Below, one piece after another: positions 18,003-30,540 of a stretch of DNA of 64,000 bases; the first letter of the stretch is position 1, and the number at the start of each line of letters is the position of its first letter. The position numbers and the translations under genes were made by a program. This DNA is from Cristatella mucedo (lineage: Eukaryota; Bryozoa; Phylactolaemata; Cristatellidae), in contig WPIO01000013.1 of assembly GCA_009760855.2 (NCBI GenBank), forward strand, positions 352,501 through 416,500. The letters run 5' to 3'. The notes beneath the pieces were generated by a model, which made no database searches, was not told the DNA's origin, and saw nothing but the letters and a program-made list of their open reading frames with translations.

Positions 18003-18188
18003 TGAGAGAGACAAACAGAGAGAGAGCGAGACAGAGAGAGAGAGACAGAGACAGAGGCAGACAGAGAGACAGAGACAGACAGAGGCAGACAGAGAGACGG
18101 AGAAAGACATAGATACAGAGACAGAGACAGAGAGACAGAGACAGATAGAGAGACAGAGACAGATAGAGAGACAGAGACAGAGACAGAG
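18003..18188. repeat. (GACAGA/GAGACA)n low-complexity array
   Basis: Purine-rich tandem array of GAGACAGAGACA-type units over about 185 bases. Long open frames on both strands here are artefacts of the repeat. Confidence 0.9.
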
Positions 18189-18687
18189 CTAAGAGTCCGG
18201 TCAGGCAGACCAGCAGGCAAGTGTACGTCCGCTTAGTTCAAGCGGCTGGAGGGAAGTAGCCTTTGTCCGCCATCACAAAATGGACGTGAGTTCAGGCATG
18301 TCTGACCTCAAGAGAGATTGGTCTCACAGTTGGCAATTAATAGGGAAACTAGCGGGTGCCACACTATAACCGACGCAACACCAACAGGCTTCTCGTTCTT
18401 TCACGCTTTAAGTTAAATCAAAATCGGCGGTGATGTCGTCACTATCACCCGTTGCTCCCTCAATTAAAAACCGTTTGCAGTGCCTTCGAATCAGACTTTC
18501 AAATCTCTTGTTTTGAGTTCATCCAACAACAAGCTGCTAACGGTGATACTGGTATATTGCTACCCAGGTACCAAGTCCTCCTTTATCTCAGATTTTTCTT
18601 ATCTCATTTTACTTCTGTGTGCAAGAAATCGGTTTTTCTCGTTATGAGTGATTTTAGCATTCATTTTGATGACTTATTTGACGCCTT

Positions 18688-18790
18688 AAGTTCTCTGAGG
18701 ATGCTATACAAATGTATAATTTTTATACTCGCGAGAATAATAATATTAAAAATAATACATTTATATAGCACCCTCAAATAAATTAAATCT
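18688..18790. repeat. LINE-B tails in inverted, tail-to-tail arrangement
   Basis: A plus-strand tail (AAGTTCTCTGAGGATGCTAT, ACAAATGTATAAT) at 18688-18722 is followed 30 bases later by the complement of another tail (AATACATTTATATAGCACCC) at 18752-18791. They form an inverted repeat of roughly 35-40 bases. Confidence 0.7.
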
Positions 18791-20260
18791 CATTTTAGGC
18801 ACTTTTCATATGCTGTAAAGCAAGTATATGAATACGGTTGGTGATAATGGACACAGTTTCAGCACGCCTAAGCATACAGAGAATATTAAATATGGACACA
18901 GCAAAAAAAGTCAAGTACATGTGCATTTTTAGCTTTGGCTTAGCTTTAGGAGGGGAGTAAAAAAATAAAGGCGTGATCTTCAAAGGATTTGAGGTGGGCT
19001 TGATGCATAGCTAGACGATTTAAATCAGAACAGCGGGTGGTACGATGCTTGGCATGATGAAGGAGTAGTTCTGATTGGTAGGCTGGAACAATGAAGTTGT
19101 ACTCAAGCTAGATTTGGTTGGCTGAGACGGGACGGCTGCAATGTGATATGGTTCACCGGCTAGGCCGGGCCTGACCTACGGGCCTAGCCGGATATGCAGT
19201 GACGAGAGGTCCCGGGGCTCTTGGGTAACGAAAGTTAATAATAATAATAATGCACTTGATAAAGCGCCCTCGGAGAACTTAATCTCTTTCTAGGCGCTTT
19301 ACATTTGCTGCAAAGGGAAATGCAATTGAATGGCGAGTAAAATCATGCTTGAAAAACAAACAAATAATATGGTTAGGGGTGACATGCACAGGGTCAGCAT
19401 GCAAATGTGGTTAGTGGCAGCATGCACAGTGTCAGCACGCATAAGCACATGAATGACGAATCACAAGGACCCACTAAATGCTGTCCTAAATAGGTGTGTT
19501 GGCCGACTAAGCGGTAATGTGTGACGCTCTCGCCGAGTTGTGCACCTGGATGGTTGCAGGCGTGCTGCGGCGATGCGGCAACGAACGCAAGGCAACGAGT
19601 GCCCCAGGCCCGGGCGGAGTTGGATAGCACGCTCGTTGTTACGGCTTGTATATTTTCACGATCACCCTGTATCGAGTTGTCCGTGGCCTCCCTCCGCGAG
19701 CTCGCGCCTTCGGCGAGCTGAGATTTACAGTGCTAGTGAATCCTCGTTACTGCCGCCAATGTCTTCCATATGTTGTCTTGGCTGGTGCTGCTGTGGATTG
19801 TCGCTCGCACTCAAGATTGCTCCTGCCCGAGATTGTCCTCCCCGTCGGGAGAGTTGGCCTCGTGTTTTCTGTGCCCCACGTAGCGTAATTTACCTATGGT
19901 CATCGGTAGTTTTGTTTTGTTCCACTGTTGTTGTCGGCGCATGCGATATTATTATAGAGAGGTTTAAACAAAGGTCGCTCCTCTTACCGTAGCTGAGTGG
20001 CTTGGCGAGCGGCGGCATGGCCTGAGCATGGTGGGGCTAGGCGGGAAATAGCCTCTAACCCTGGATCTTAGTTACAAAATGATGGTACCAAAAAGTTAGC
20101 GGCACAATCTTGAAGTCAGTACGCTGCTGCTTGATGGGAAGCCAGCACAGGTCGGCGAGAAGAGACGTGGTGTGGAAACGGCGACGCTCACGATAGACAA
20201 GCCCTGATGCAGAGTTGGAAAGTGTTATAAGCAGGCTAGACCATTGATCGATGTGATCCT
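18745..20260 (-). mobile_element. LINE-B pieces, minus strand, interrupted
   Basis: Three minus-strand LINE-B segments: 18745-19135 (tail plus decayed C-terminal region), 19235-19495 (a second, cleaner 3' end with (AAT)4 and ATAAAGCGCCCTCGGAGAAC) and 20080-20260 (the segment around CAGCACAGGTCGGCGAGAAG). Between the last two lie about 580 bases of sequence of unknown origin. Confidence 0.65.
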
Positions 20261-22561
20261 AACTTGCCAGCAGATGTCGGGATTACGTTCAAAACCCAAG
20301 TGCCAGCGTTTCAAGTTCTGAATTGCAAGGCCCTTATTACAGTTGCAAATTTGTTGTGAGAGACCGGCCCTCAAAGGAAACCAATGTCTGGCAGCATCTT
20401 TTGAATGGATGAATGTTTCTCCGCCTCTCCGGCTTGCTATGCATAAAATACGCTGTCCTTTTGTTTTAGCAGGCGATACGGTCTAGCAGCTCGGAGCATT
20501 TGAACGCCCTGGACGGTTAGCTCCCTTATTGCCAAATTCAGCTTGCTTTAAAGTTTGAAAGCGCAGCGAAGGGTTCGCTGTGTTCACTAGGGATCCTACC
20601 GACGGCGAGAAGGAAGCTTACAAATAGCGCGTCTGACAGCTGGCATGGGCGCGCCCGATTTTCGGCTGAAGAGAGCAAGTTTAATCGCTTCACATGAATC
20701 CCGGAAGTGACTTCCGCAGTGTTGGACCGCAGGGGGAGGGGCGGGGCAAAAGTACGTCGCCAGCAGCCTTTATGGAAAAGAAACGGAGGGAGGCCACCCG
20801 CTGTCGTTGGACGACCCGAGTGCGCGATGGGCGTAAACTGCTGCACTAGTTCAACTGGGTGCGAATGAGCCACGCGATGGCCTACGGGTGGGCTTCTGGG
20901 TGATTCGTGTCGCTGCTGATGTGCAGCTGCTGACCATCTTAAACTTGTGCGCATGGAAACAAACGGCTCACAGGGGTAAAAGAGCTCAACTTGTAACGTC
21001 TTTTTATTTCTTCTGCACTTTAATTTTGGCGCTGCTCTTCGATGCATTAGCATGCATTGGCCTGCGTAATCAGTTGCAAGAGATTATAAAAGCCTCTCGA
21101 GTGTTATGCTCAATAAGAGCCGGACGCGCGAGAGCCTACGGCTTTGATCTAGTATACAGGTGTGCGCGGAGTCAGTCAGCTACCAACCGCCGTTCTGCGC
21201 AGCCGCGGCCCTCTTCGGCTTCGCGATATGAAGCTAGACGGGGCTCGCTAGCATTCTCGCTTGCCGCCGTCGCGCTCTGCTGTCGTCTGCACGCATCCCT
21301 TTCCCGGTGCCGCGCTCTGCGACTCGTCGGCCAGGCCATGCTTTGCGGCCTCAGGTCAGCCAGCCAGCTTTAGGTCGCGCGGCAGTGACGGCTCCGAACG
21401 CGGCTTTTGCAGCATTTTTGATGCTTTAGTTCCTAAGCCGCTACGAGCGCGCAATCGTGGCAGCGCGCGACTCTTTGGGTGGCGACCCTTTTCAGCTGCT
21501 TTGTCGCGTGGGCGAGGGAAGGTTAGACGCCAGGATGAAAGTTCTTCAACTCGTGTCTTGAAAATGGCGTAGAGTTCGCTCTCCCGGTACCGCCGCTCGG
21601 CGAGGTAATATAAATAACATAATAATAATAATATAATATAATATAGTAATATATAATAATATATTCAATAGTCTGCCGCGTGCTGCCGATGTCCGGCGAC
21701 GTACCGGCTGCGTACGCTCGGCGACTCGGTCCTCGCGAGTTCGATCGTGTCGGATCGCGCCGAAGAGCGAGCGAATCGTTCGAGACATTCAGAAGTATTT
21801 TGAAGCGACTTCGCAGCTCGAGAGATAGCCATCGTGTAAAGACAGGTCGATATCGACTCGGGAATGGATGGTTTACGTTGTCGCGGTGCTTATCCTATCC
21901 TGCGTCAGGTACTCGCGTATTGCGTTTACTCCGCCGCCCGCAACCAACCGGACGCAGTGCCCTATCAAAGAAACGGGCAATGTGGCGCGGTAGAAGCGCT
22001 GCTTAGCGCGGACTGTGAGCAATCGGGTTGCTGGCGAAATTTTATTACCCAACGCTCCCGGTAACCCAGCGGTACACCGCCCAGATGCTAGCCTATTCAG
22101 CGGCCTCTCGAATTCCAAGGCGCAGCAGTGAAATCAATTAAAGTCGACAGCCTAACTGACGGGTCAATAATATTTTTAATAACAGCATTAGTTATTCGCA
22201 TCTTTTTCGCTCCAAGAGAATCAAATCTATTTACAAGCGCTTCAGCGAAGCTCGGTGCAACAGAAGCAACGCTAGGAGAACTAACTAGCGAGCGGTTAAT
22301 GACACGAAAGGCGTCTCGCTTAGGGGGTTCGTTGCTCCTCATAGCGTTTGTTGCACCGCGCGCGAGCTCGCCGCCGAGTCGGCCGCCCCCGACTCCTAAA
22401 GCCGTTTCGAAACCCTCACTGCTTGCGTCGCCGCCGCCTCCTCCGCGTTAGCGCCCTAGAGTAGAGCCGGGCGGCGCTTTCGCGCTGCTCTGCGCCGCGT
22501 CGAGCGCGACGTCGGAGACGTTTAGCTTCTCGCAGCCCACGATTCTCGTGGTGCCGAGCAC
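20261..22561. other. No supported gene; GC-rich unassigned DNA
   Basis: The region contains overlapping open frames on both strands (up to 171 codons) in GC- and CpG-rich sequence. None shows recognisable domains, start context or splice-consistent continuation. An AT-rich (AATAAT/TATAA) patch lies at 21608-21668. A CpG-rich regulatory region is possible but cannot be shown from sequence alone. Confidence 0.4.
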
Positions 22562-22650
22562 CCAAGTGCCGCCCTGGTTTGGCCCGGTTTGACCCGGTTT
22601 GACCCGGTTTGACCCGGTTTGACCCGGTTTGACCCGGTTTGGCCCGGCGG
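22562..22650. repeat. 10-bp minisatellite (TTTGACCCGG)n
   Basis: About eight units of TTTGACCCGG, the outer ones varying to TTTGGCCCGG, immediately 5' of a SINE-1 remnant. Confidence 0.95.
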
Positions 22651-22659
22651 GTAAGGTCT

Positions 22660-22768
22660 TTCAGCCTTTCACGATCGAGGTCGTGAAAGGCTGCGTGTGG
22701 CCCTGCGGCGTATGCAGAGCGCCTGGATGGAGATTCGCTTCTCTTCGGGCGCCGTACAAATGAATGGA
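22660..22768 (+). mobile_element. SINE-1 remnant with a 13-bp perfect hairpin in its head
   Basis: The tail is GCGCCTGGATGGAGATTC...GTACAAATGAATGG. The head around the B-box has become a perfect inverted repeat: CAGCCTTTCACGA (22662-22674), loop TCGAGG, TCGTGAAAGGCTG (22681-22693). Confidence 0.7.
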
Positions 22769-22819
22769 ATGCATGACGCTCATGGCACTCGGAGGTAAGC
22801 TGCTGAGGGAAGGTCTGTA

Positions 22820-22975
22820 ACAATAATAATAATAATAATAATAATGCACTTGATAAAGCGCCCTCAGAGAACTCAATCTCTTTTCCATGCGCTTTACATT
22901 TGCTGCAAAGGGAGACGCAATTGAATGGTGAGTTATATCACGCTTGATAAACAACATGAATAACATGCTTAGGGG
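22820..22975 (-). mobile_element. LINE-B 3' end fragment
   Basis: (AAT)8, then GCACTTGATAAAGCGCCCTC and TTTGCTGCAAAGGGAGACGC, the complement of the LINE-B 3' terminus. Confidence 0.8.
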
Positions 22976-23877
22976 ACGTAGCCCCACGGCTCCGGCCGAA
23001 AGGTGGGGCGGGGTTGCCCCCGACCAAAGCTGCAGCCAACCAAGTCCGGGCGGCACCGCCACGCCCCCCCCGCTCGGTCGAGAATACCCGCAATAGACGC
23101 GCCCCCTTCCTACCTCGGAAGCCTGGCGGTCCATCCCAGGTGTGTTTCAGCCTTTCGCGTGGCACCTTGCGATCACGCTTCGTTCGCAGCGACCGTAAAG
23201 TGCCTACAAAGAGATTGAGCTCACTGAGGTCGCTATAACAAATGTGCTATTATTATCATTCTCGTAAGTGGCCACCGGCCCCGGGAGGCGCGCCCTCCGT
23301 GCACAGCTACGAGGCGTTTCTACGGAGGCGAGGAACAATCCTCATTTAGATAGAAATTTTAAGTAAACAAGATGAAGTATGTGTAGCGCCTTAAGAAAAC
23401 TGTATCTACATCCTTATCGCAAAATCGGTTGCTAGCTATAACAATTCAGGAAATTCAGAAAATAGTGACTATCACTCGTCGTCTGGCTGGTTTAGCTGCG
23501 GACGACTTTTTTCGCCTCCGAGACGACCTTAGAACTTCCTGACATGCTACAGGCTTTTGCCAGATTATAGGGCTTCTTTTAGTGGGCGGGCGGGCGGGCG
23601 GGGGTGCGCTTTCGCCACGAAAGACCGAAGTTTTAGGACGAAGGCAGCCTACCGAACTTTTTTCGACGGTACCCTACAGAAGCCCGCCGGAAGGGAGCCT
23701 CCAAAGGCACAGCTGTAGGCACTTCGAATACGTAGCACACATCTTAGTAGCTGATTTACAAAGAGGCTTTCTTATGAAAAAGGTGTATTATCATTATTAT
23801 TGTAGTCAACCTAACGTGGAATTTTATTTTCTTTCGCAGGCTGCTAGGTGTGAAAGCATAATACCCCTTGGCATAAT
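22976..23877. other. No gene; isolated LINE-B tail motifs
   Basis: A plus-strand tail motif occurs at 23190-23250 (GTAAAGTGCCTACAAAGAGA, TTGAGCTCACTGAGG). The rest, including a GGGC-repeat at 23583-23604, is unassigned. Confidence 0.5.
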
Positions 23878-23990
23878 AGTAGTAATAATAATAATAATAA
23901 TGCAGTTGATAAAGCGTCCTCAGAGAACTCAATCTCTTTCTCTTTTGGCGCTTTACATTTGCTGTAAAGGAAACGCGATCGAATGCTACA
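23878..23990 (-). mobile_element. LINE-B 3' end fragment
   Basis: (TAA)n, GCAGTTGATAAAGCGTCCTC and the complement of GATTGAGTTCTCTGAGG. It is followed directly by a plus-strand LINE-B RT fragment. Confidence 0.75.
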
Positions 23991-23994
23991 TGTA

Positions 23995-24190
23995 TTGATG
24001 GCATCCGCGCATGGATGGCAGCAAATTTTCTTAAACTGAATGACGACAAAACCAACTTAATAGTTATGGAAAAACCAAGTATGGGTCAGAAATTGGAAAA
24101 CCTGACACTCAAAATCGACCCCGTCAGCCTTTCTACTGTTGAATCTGTACAATGTTGCGCCTATTTATCCGTTCTCTTTTACCAGCCTAT
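23995..24190 (+). mobile_element. LINE-B RT fragment
   Basis: Translation MAANFLKLNDDKTNLIVMEK matches the LNDDKTNL segment just after the RT catalytic box in the copy at 13190-14640. It is truncated at both ends. Confidence 0.75.
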
Positions 24191-25429
24191 CCTGAGTCAG
24201 TATGTTTCGTGCCTAGTTGACTTGAGTGCAATGGCGTTCCTAGGACACTGTGCGCCCGGGGACGAATTAAACAGATGACGCCCACACCCCCCCCCCGCCA
24301 GTACTAGGCGTCCGTTTGGGCCCCCCCCGTACTCCAGCGCCCGGGAAATATACGCCCCCTGCCCCTCTCCGGTACGCCACGGCTCGAGTGTGAGTAGGGG
24401 TTGCGTTAGAGTGACTTGCGCTGTCCCATTCCTTCATACAGATCCGCGCAGGTTGGATCGTAGCAAGCGTTTGAGCAGCAAGCAGCACGCTCAGCACCTT
24501 TCCCTTATCTGCAACTGTGCTATGAGATCGAACCGGGCACGTCGCAGCCACTGTGGGTGGAGGTGGAGTTGCCATGAGACTAACGTGACCATCGCGGGAG
24601 TAACCACCGACCAGTGGGAGGAGCAGCGGTCAACGCATAGGGCTAAAACAAATATATTTCGACGACGTCACCGTAGAGCTAATGCAACCGCAAAAAGTGG
24701 CGTCGGTGGTACTCAGTAGGTCATTGAACATGCAATGGGCCGTGGAACGCTGTAGTGGGCTCCACCGTGACGTCACGTCGCGTGACTGTAACCGACCCGG
24801 CTCGGGCTGCAGACTCTTGCCGCCTCCAGTTTTTCATCAGCAGCAACCGACGATTTATTGCTGGCGCTGCAGAGGTAGGATATTGTCACAGGCAGCTAGA
24901 CCTTTTAGTCAAAGACTTCAGGAAGCTCCCGGCGAACAACAGATCGGGGAGGTAAGAAGTAGCACATGGCGGACGCCCACGGGGGTTGATCGGTTGCTAG
25001 GTAGGGCCTAGAAGCTTCAATTGTGGAAAAATCCGCTATGCCGTGCGATATCGCCTGGCTGTGAATGATCCGATGAGAGTAAGCGGCGTATAGACATACA
25101 GAAATCTATAGTATTCAGAGTTCGTATTTTGCTTCGTCCCACTGTTGGCTGGCGGAAGCAGAGTTAGTTCAGCTACAGCGATGGATACCAAAGAGTCGTT
25201 GTTCTTATTAGACAGCATGCTATGCTGAAAGACTCGTCGTTCAGTTTTAACCGAGCTGCCGTCTGGTTGGGACAAGTTTTAGGGACACAGCATCAGCTGA
25301 ATCGCAAGCTTGGCGGGACTGTTTGGAGGCCAGCACAAACTTAACTCGTGTCTGTGTGATGCGCTCTCCAGGGTAATGTGCAGATCTGCACTAGAAGCTC
25401 CGTAAATGAGCCTTTTTAATAAAAAGATA

Positions 25430-25473
<44 letters not shown>

Positions 25474-26490
25474 TCAGATTTACGAGCGGAATTTGGCATA
25501 GTCATTACACGGAAAGCAATCGTGGAAAGTCATGGCGGAATAGCAATTACATGTACATACTCGACGCTCACTCTTAGGTAATGCTGCACTCCGTCTCTTG
25601 CGTGGCAACCTATAGCATCTATTAGCTTTGATCGACTGCGAGTGTGCAAAAGTTATGGCTTCATGCCACTATCTAGTTAGTTATCTTTGTTTTTTACGAG
25701 CGTGAACGTATATGCACAGCTTATGTGACCACTGTGAGTACTTGATGTTTTTTCTGGTTTTATCGAACGTACTGGTACTTGTACTATGCGCAGACGGTCA
25801 TCTACTGCTTGCATGAGTGGTGCAGTGGCAACGCGTGGCTATAAAGCATGAGTGACCCAGGCTCTAGTCGCTTATTCGAAGCTGCCAATACATAGAAAGC
25901 TCTTGGGGTTGTGGGAGCATCTGCATTCGATATGGCCTGCTTCTGATACCAAGTAAGAATGGTTCGTGATGTAACAAGATGAATGATCATTTAAATATGA
26001 CAAAAGAATCAGTTGGTAGATCGTTGGCAAATGGACTAGTTGTGCTGCTGCACCCTGATTGTACAGCTTTACTGCTGTGCATGACCTATCGAATACATTT
26101 TAGGTGCAGCAGATTTATTTTTAATTGCAGCTAGCTGGATACCTTGTATCTGGCTCATGGCCTCAAGAAGTACTTGTTTGCAGTCAACCCCCATATGTCC
26201 ACTCTGCCGATTAATGGCTTACTACATCAGCTTTTAGAATGCATGATCGCATCCGTCTTTCTGCCACGGCTCACGAGCCCTGAAGTTTGCCCAAAGCTAA
26301 TCCACATGATAATCCTAGCGAAAGGCTTGAGAGAGTGTGCGGAAAGGGATAGATTGCATGGGGTGGGAGGTCACGGAGAAAGAGGGAGGAGAGAGAGAAA
26401 GAGAAAGAAAGAGACAGAGAGAAAGAGAGAGAGAAGCTCTGAGCATCGGCCACATCGCACCCACATGTGCCGGAGCTTCACTGGCTCCCT
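24191..26490. other. No gene seen; (TG)n microsatellite
   Basis: A (TG)20 run sits at 25433-25472 and a purine-rich GA stretch at 26370-26435. Segment 25805-25880 has tRNA-like boxes (GAGTGGTGCAGTGGCAACGC) and may be a SINE remnant. The open frames around 24390-25011 have no recognisable similarity. Confidence 0.45.
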
Positions 26491-26790
26491 TTCTAGAATT
26501 GGTTCAACTCCCAGATACTCTCTTAATGCCTTATAGGTCCCATCACGCTTGTGCCAGCCAACCTAACCGACCTACTTGCTAATCAAGCGTGCTCTCGTAC
26601 CACCGCTCCAAGGCTGCCCATCGTCTTGCAGTCCCTCGTGTTGACCTGAAATCATTTGATGATGGGGCCGAAAGTTTGTATGCACCTAAAGCCTAGAACT
26701 TGCCTGAGGCTTCTGTCGCCACATGTATTGCATTTGCACCAGTAAAGTCTCGGCTGAAGATGCATCCTATTCACTCATCGGCTATCGCAT
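26491..26790 (+). mobile_element. Probable decayed LINE-B C-terminal region
   Basis: The sequence and its order (CTCCCAGATACTCT near 26509, AGCGTGCTCTCGTACC near 26585, then a GCACCTAAAGCCTAGAACTT segment near 26680) resemble the LINE-B region encoding the RT C-terminus, where other copies have GCTCCCAAAGCCTGGAACTC. It is highly diverged. Confidence 0.45.
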
Positions 26791-27829
26791 GCAGCGACCG
26801 AGTGTGCTGTTGTTGAAGCTCAGCCGCTTGCAAGCTCGATGTTCGAAAGTTTTTTCGGACTCGTGAGCACGAACGTATGGCCGTATGGCTGTTCGTTGCT
26901 GTAATTTCTCGGGGTGAGCATCAGCTCTGCAGGCACAGGCGACTGCGGTGGCAGCAGTGTTATGTCTGATCGCCTTCGCTTCTGCATGCCCAGGTGGCAC
27001 TGCAGCAAGCCAGCTCGCCTGCTGACGTCGAAAGCCACCCAGCTAGCATAGCAGACGCAGGGACTAGCTCAGCTGGAGCTAGCCTGCAGTTACTAGAAGC
27101 GTTTCGACAACAAGTCGCGAGTGTAGCTTCCTTTGACTGGACCAGTGGGGACTAGCCCTGGCGGCTCACGCGATCATAAAAAACTGGCCCACTTTCGCTT
27201 GGCTGCATAAAGAGAAATTGATCCGAGACCAGGTAGAACAAGCGGTCACTGTTATTTTTTTGACTAGAGTTCTGTTGGCTAGGCTGAATGGCCCATCCCT
27301 GCATCAATCGGGTCCCTGCCACCCTCGAGCCTTCATATTGCATAAGCTTGCCATACACGATTTTCTAGGCTGTAGCCGCATTTGGCCAGTCTCCATTTTG
27401 TTCAAGGGGGTAGCACCTTGACTTGTATGGAACCAGCCACTCACAGCAAGTGGCACACGTCATTGAGGGAGGGCAACCACCCTGTTTAAGGAGAAAGGAG
27501 CAGCTATACTCACTACTATTTCTATTTCTCAGTACTTGTAGTGGTAAATTGAAGGGTCTGCGGCCGGTATGTCCCTCGTATAGTGCCTCAGACCTGTATT
27601 TTTTCTAATTCCAATTTAATCGCACACCGGGGTGCTAACCCTGATCTGATTGCCCTACCTCAAAGACGTGGTTTCAGCAAAATAAGGGCCTGCTCTGACA
27701 GCGTTCGACATCAAACTGGTTCACATATTTGTGGCATTGCGTCTGGATTACTGCGATTCCTGTTAATCAGAACTCCCTAGCGCGTGCCTGTAATCGTCTG
27801 TAACTGGTGCAAAAGCATTGCAGTCGGCT
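26791..27829. other. No gene seen
   Basis: No coding region, RNA gene or repeat family could be recognised with support. Confidence 0.4.
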
Positions 27830-28645
27830 ACATCTGCTGATTAACAAAGCGCTGCCTTGTAGATCATGGATGTCGGCTAATTTTCTGAAGCTAAACGATG
27901 ATAAAACAGAGTCCCTATGTACAGGACACCCTAAGCCGTCTGCTAGACAAGAGACCTTTCTCATCTAGTTGGTAGTGCTGCAACTCGACCGTCATCATGT
28001 GCTCGAAATTTAGGCACCATCTTAGATAAATGCTTGACGTTTAGAAGCTTCATTAAGAAGACCACTTTTACTGCTAATTATCATGTTCGATGCCTATCTA
28101 ACATTAGAGATTGTTTAACACAGTGGCTGACTAAATATCTAACTAGCCCACTGATTCTGTCAAGACTGGACTACTGTAATTCAGTTATTGCAGGGCTACC
28201 AAAAACCATGTAGCCTCTACAGCTGATAATGAAGAAGGTTGGTTGATGCATTCAGAGGTTCAGCTATGCACTCTTTAATGAAGGAGTTGCAATTGCTTAC
28301 CAGACTGACCAACTTTTTACGAACAAAACTCTAACTCGGACCCACAAGGCCAGCAATGGCATGGGTACTTCATACCTTGAAGAACTGCTGTACCAGTTTC
28401 AGCCTCTTCGTGACCTCAGATCCTCTATGGACAATACATTATCTGTTCCATTCTTTTGCTTTAAGACTTGTTTCGAAGGTCCTACGCTGCTGAATCAGCT
28501 GATGCTTCTTAATTTCTCTGTGCTGATTGAAATGGAGTCTGTTGGCTGCCGCATGCATGCCAAAAGCCGCCAAGGCTGTGACTACAGAAAGCTCACATGT
28601 ATGACACCACCTCAGTCCTAGTGGCTTTGAGTAGTTACAGATAGA
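27830..28645 (+). mobile_element. LINE-A-like copy, decayed
   Basis: Translated fragments in several frames match the LINE-A RT: a DGCRLIF/MSANFLKLNDDKTE-like stretch at 27868-27910, RLDYCNSVIAGLPK-like at 28165-28210, then YLEELLYQFQPLRDLRSSMD at 28370-28430 and KSRQGCDY near 28560. Stops and frameshifts are frequent. Confidence 0.7.
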
Positions 28646-28714
28646 GACACTTTAAAATTTGACTGAAGAGATGTAATCGCTACAATCTAGGCTTTTCATT
28701 TTTCTGCAGATGCT

Positions 28715-29040
28715 CTAAAAATAATAATTATTACAATAATAATTATCTATTTGTATAGCACACTCGGAGGACTGAATCTCTTTCTAGGCACTTTGGCTGT
28801 AACATCTGCAAGCAACTGGCAAAGTGTAAGCAGGTACATGCACACGAAAACGAATCGAAAGACCCACTAGATGCTGTAATAAGCAGTTGCGTTTTAAGCT
28901 TCTTTCTAAATGTCGTCATGTCAAGGAACGTTGTGACATGTGTCGGTAGTGAGTTCCAGGCTTTGGGAGCATAGGAACTAAAGGTTCGGTCTCCAACTGT
29001 TTTAAGGTTCGCACGAGGCTTGGCTAAACGAGGTTATATG
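28715..29040 (-). mobile_element. LINE-B 3' region, minus strand
   Basis: It starts with (AAT/ATT) sequence and TATTTGTATAGCACACTCGG, then continues as the complement of the LINE-B C-terminal coding end (AGTGAGTTCCAGGCTTTGGG). It lies tail-to-tail with the preceding plus-strand LINE-A copy. Confidence 0.75.
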
Positions 29041-30540
29041 CTTGTGCTTTGACCCTTCCAGCCTGCACTGCCTCACTGCACGTCCAACTCTCTTAACTTC
29101 CTTGCTGCATGCATTGCTGCATGCATGCTTTCGTGGCAACACACTTTCTCTAATTTAATGGCAATAAAACCAACATAGCAGTTGGAGGTAAAACTAAGTT
29201 TTGATCTGAAATGAGACGATTTATTCCTCAAAATGAGCTCCGCAGGCTTATATCCTGTAGCATCTGCACGAAATCTGAGGGTCCTCTTCTAAAGTGACCG
29301 CACACTAAACAACCACATCAGCTACACATGCCGTGATGGCACACTGGGTAAGGCGGTTGCTTTCACGACCTAAGTCGTGAGTTCAATTCCTGCGGTGGGC
29401 TATCCTTTATCGCCACTGCCAGCGGTGGTGATAGCCGTAAAGGCTCTTCTGTCGCTATACGAAAAGAGGCTGTTAAATCAGCTAGGATTTATTTATTTAT
29501 TTATTTATGTCTGCTTAGTTTCAGCAATTCAACATCACAAAAATTTAGACCTGCTTAGCGTGGGATGCCACATCCAAGTTAGGCGTGCATTTGTGACATC
29601 CTGTTTTGACTTTTGTAGCTCATTACTTTCAAGTTTACCTATCTTGCAATCAGATGCTCCTGTTTGATGCAAAGCTCACTCTGTACTTGTGCTTGTGTCT
29701 GATGTAAGCGCTGCAATTGCCACATTAGTCACTTCTCACCAGCCCTACACTTGCAGCCCCATCAAGCAGCATGCCGACTTAATGAAGTTCTGTCACTCAT
29801 TTTAGATCCCTCAATTCTCTTGCTCCAGCCTAACTATTAACCTGTCTTGACATCTGTAACTCTCTGCTTGCTGGCCTACCACCCTGTGCAATCAGACGGT
29901 TACAGCTGGCTCAAACCTCTGCAGCTAGGCGTGTCTGTCGTGAGCATCGCAGTCGCCACATCACACCCCTTCTCGCCGACCTGCACTAGCTACCAGTCAA
30001 GCAATGGATTGACTTCAAGGTTTTGTCACTCACTTTTAGGTCCCTTCATTCTTTGGCTCCAGCCTATCTGTCAGATCTACTCTCCCACCAGGCCAAATGT
30101 CGTACCACCTGCTTTTCGGAATCTAACTGTTTACCAATACCTCACACAAAACTCAAATCCTTTGGAGACCTTGCATTTAGTTCGTATGCTCCCAAAGCCT
30201 GAAACTCACTCCCGACTTGCGTCACGACATCCCCTGACTTGACCACATTTGAAAAGAAAGTAAAAACGCACCTATTTATGGCAGCGTTTAGTGGGTCCAT
30301 GCGATTCGTCCTTCATGTGCTTATGCATGCTGACACTGTGCATGCTGCCACTAACCACACATGCATGCTGACCCAGTGTATGTCACCCCTAACTATGTTA
30401 TTCATGTTGTTTTTAAAGCACGATACCACTCACCATTCGATCGTGTTTCTTTTGCAGCAAATGCAAAGTGCCTAGAAAGAAATTGAGTTCTCTGAAGGTG
30501 CTTTATCAGGTGTATTATTATTAGTATAATTATTATTATT
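29041..30540 (+). mobile_element. LINE-B pieces, plus strand, with a SINE-2 inserted
   Basis: LINE-B RT-derived sequence at 29041-29333 is followed by a SINE-2 and then LINE-B again at 29515-30540. The second part partly duplicates the C-terminal region, so more than one copy is joined. It ends in a complete 3' terminus: TTTTGCAGCAAATGCAAAGT, AATTGAGTTCTCTGAAGG, (ATT)n. Confidence 0.75.
29334..29500 (+). mobile_element. SINE-2 copy (tRNA-like)
   Basis: The head reads GCCGTGATGGCACACTGGGT then a B-box-like CGTGAGTTCAATTCCTGCGG. The body has a short inverted motif (CGCCACTGCCAGCGGTGGTG) and the tail is GAGGCTGTTAAATCAGCTAGG followed by (ATTT)n. A second copy at 45694-46335 shares this order, which defines the family. 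Confidence 0.75.

Noticed and set aside
17938-18220. RQRQTE-rich and SVSLS-rich frames
   Set aside because: By-products of the GACAGA array.
20538-21572. Frames of 103-171 codons on both strands
   Set aside because: GC-rich sequence opens several frames at once; there is no homology signal or splice continuation.
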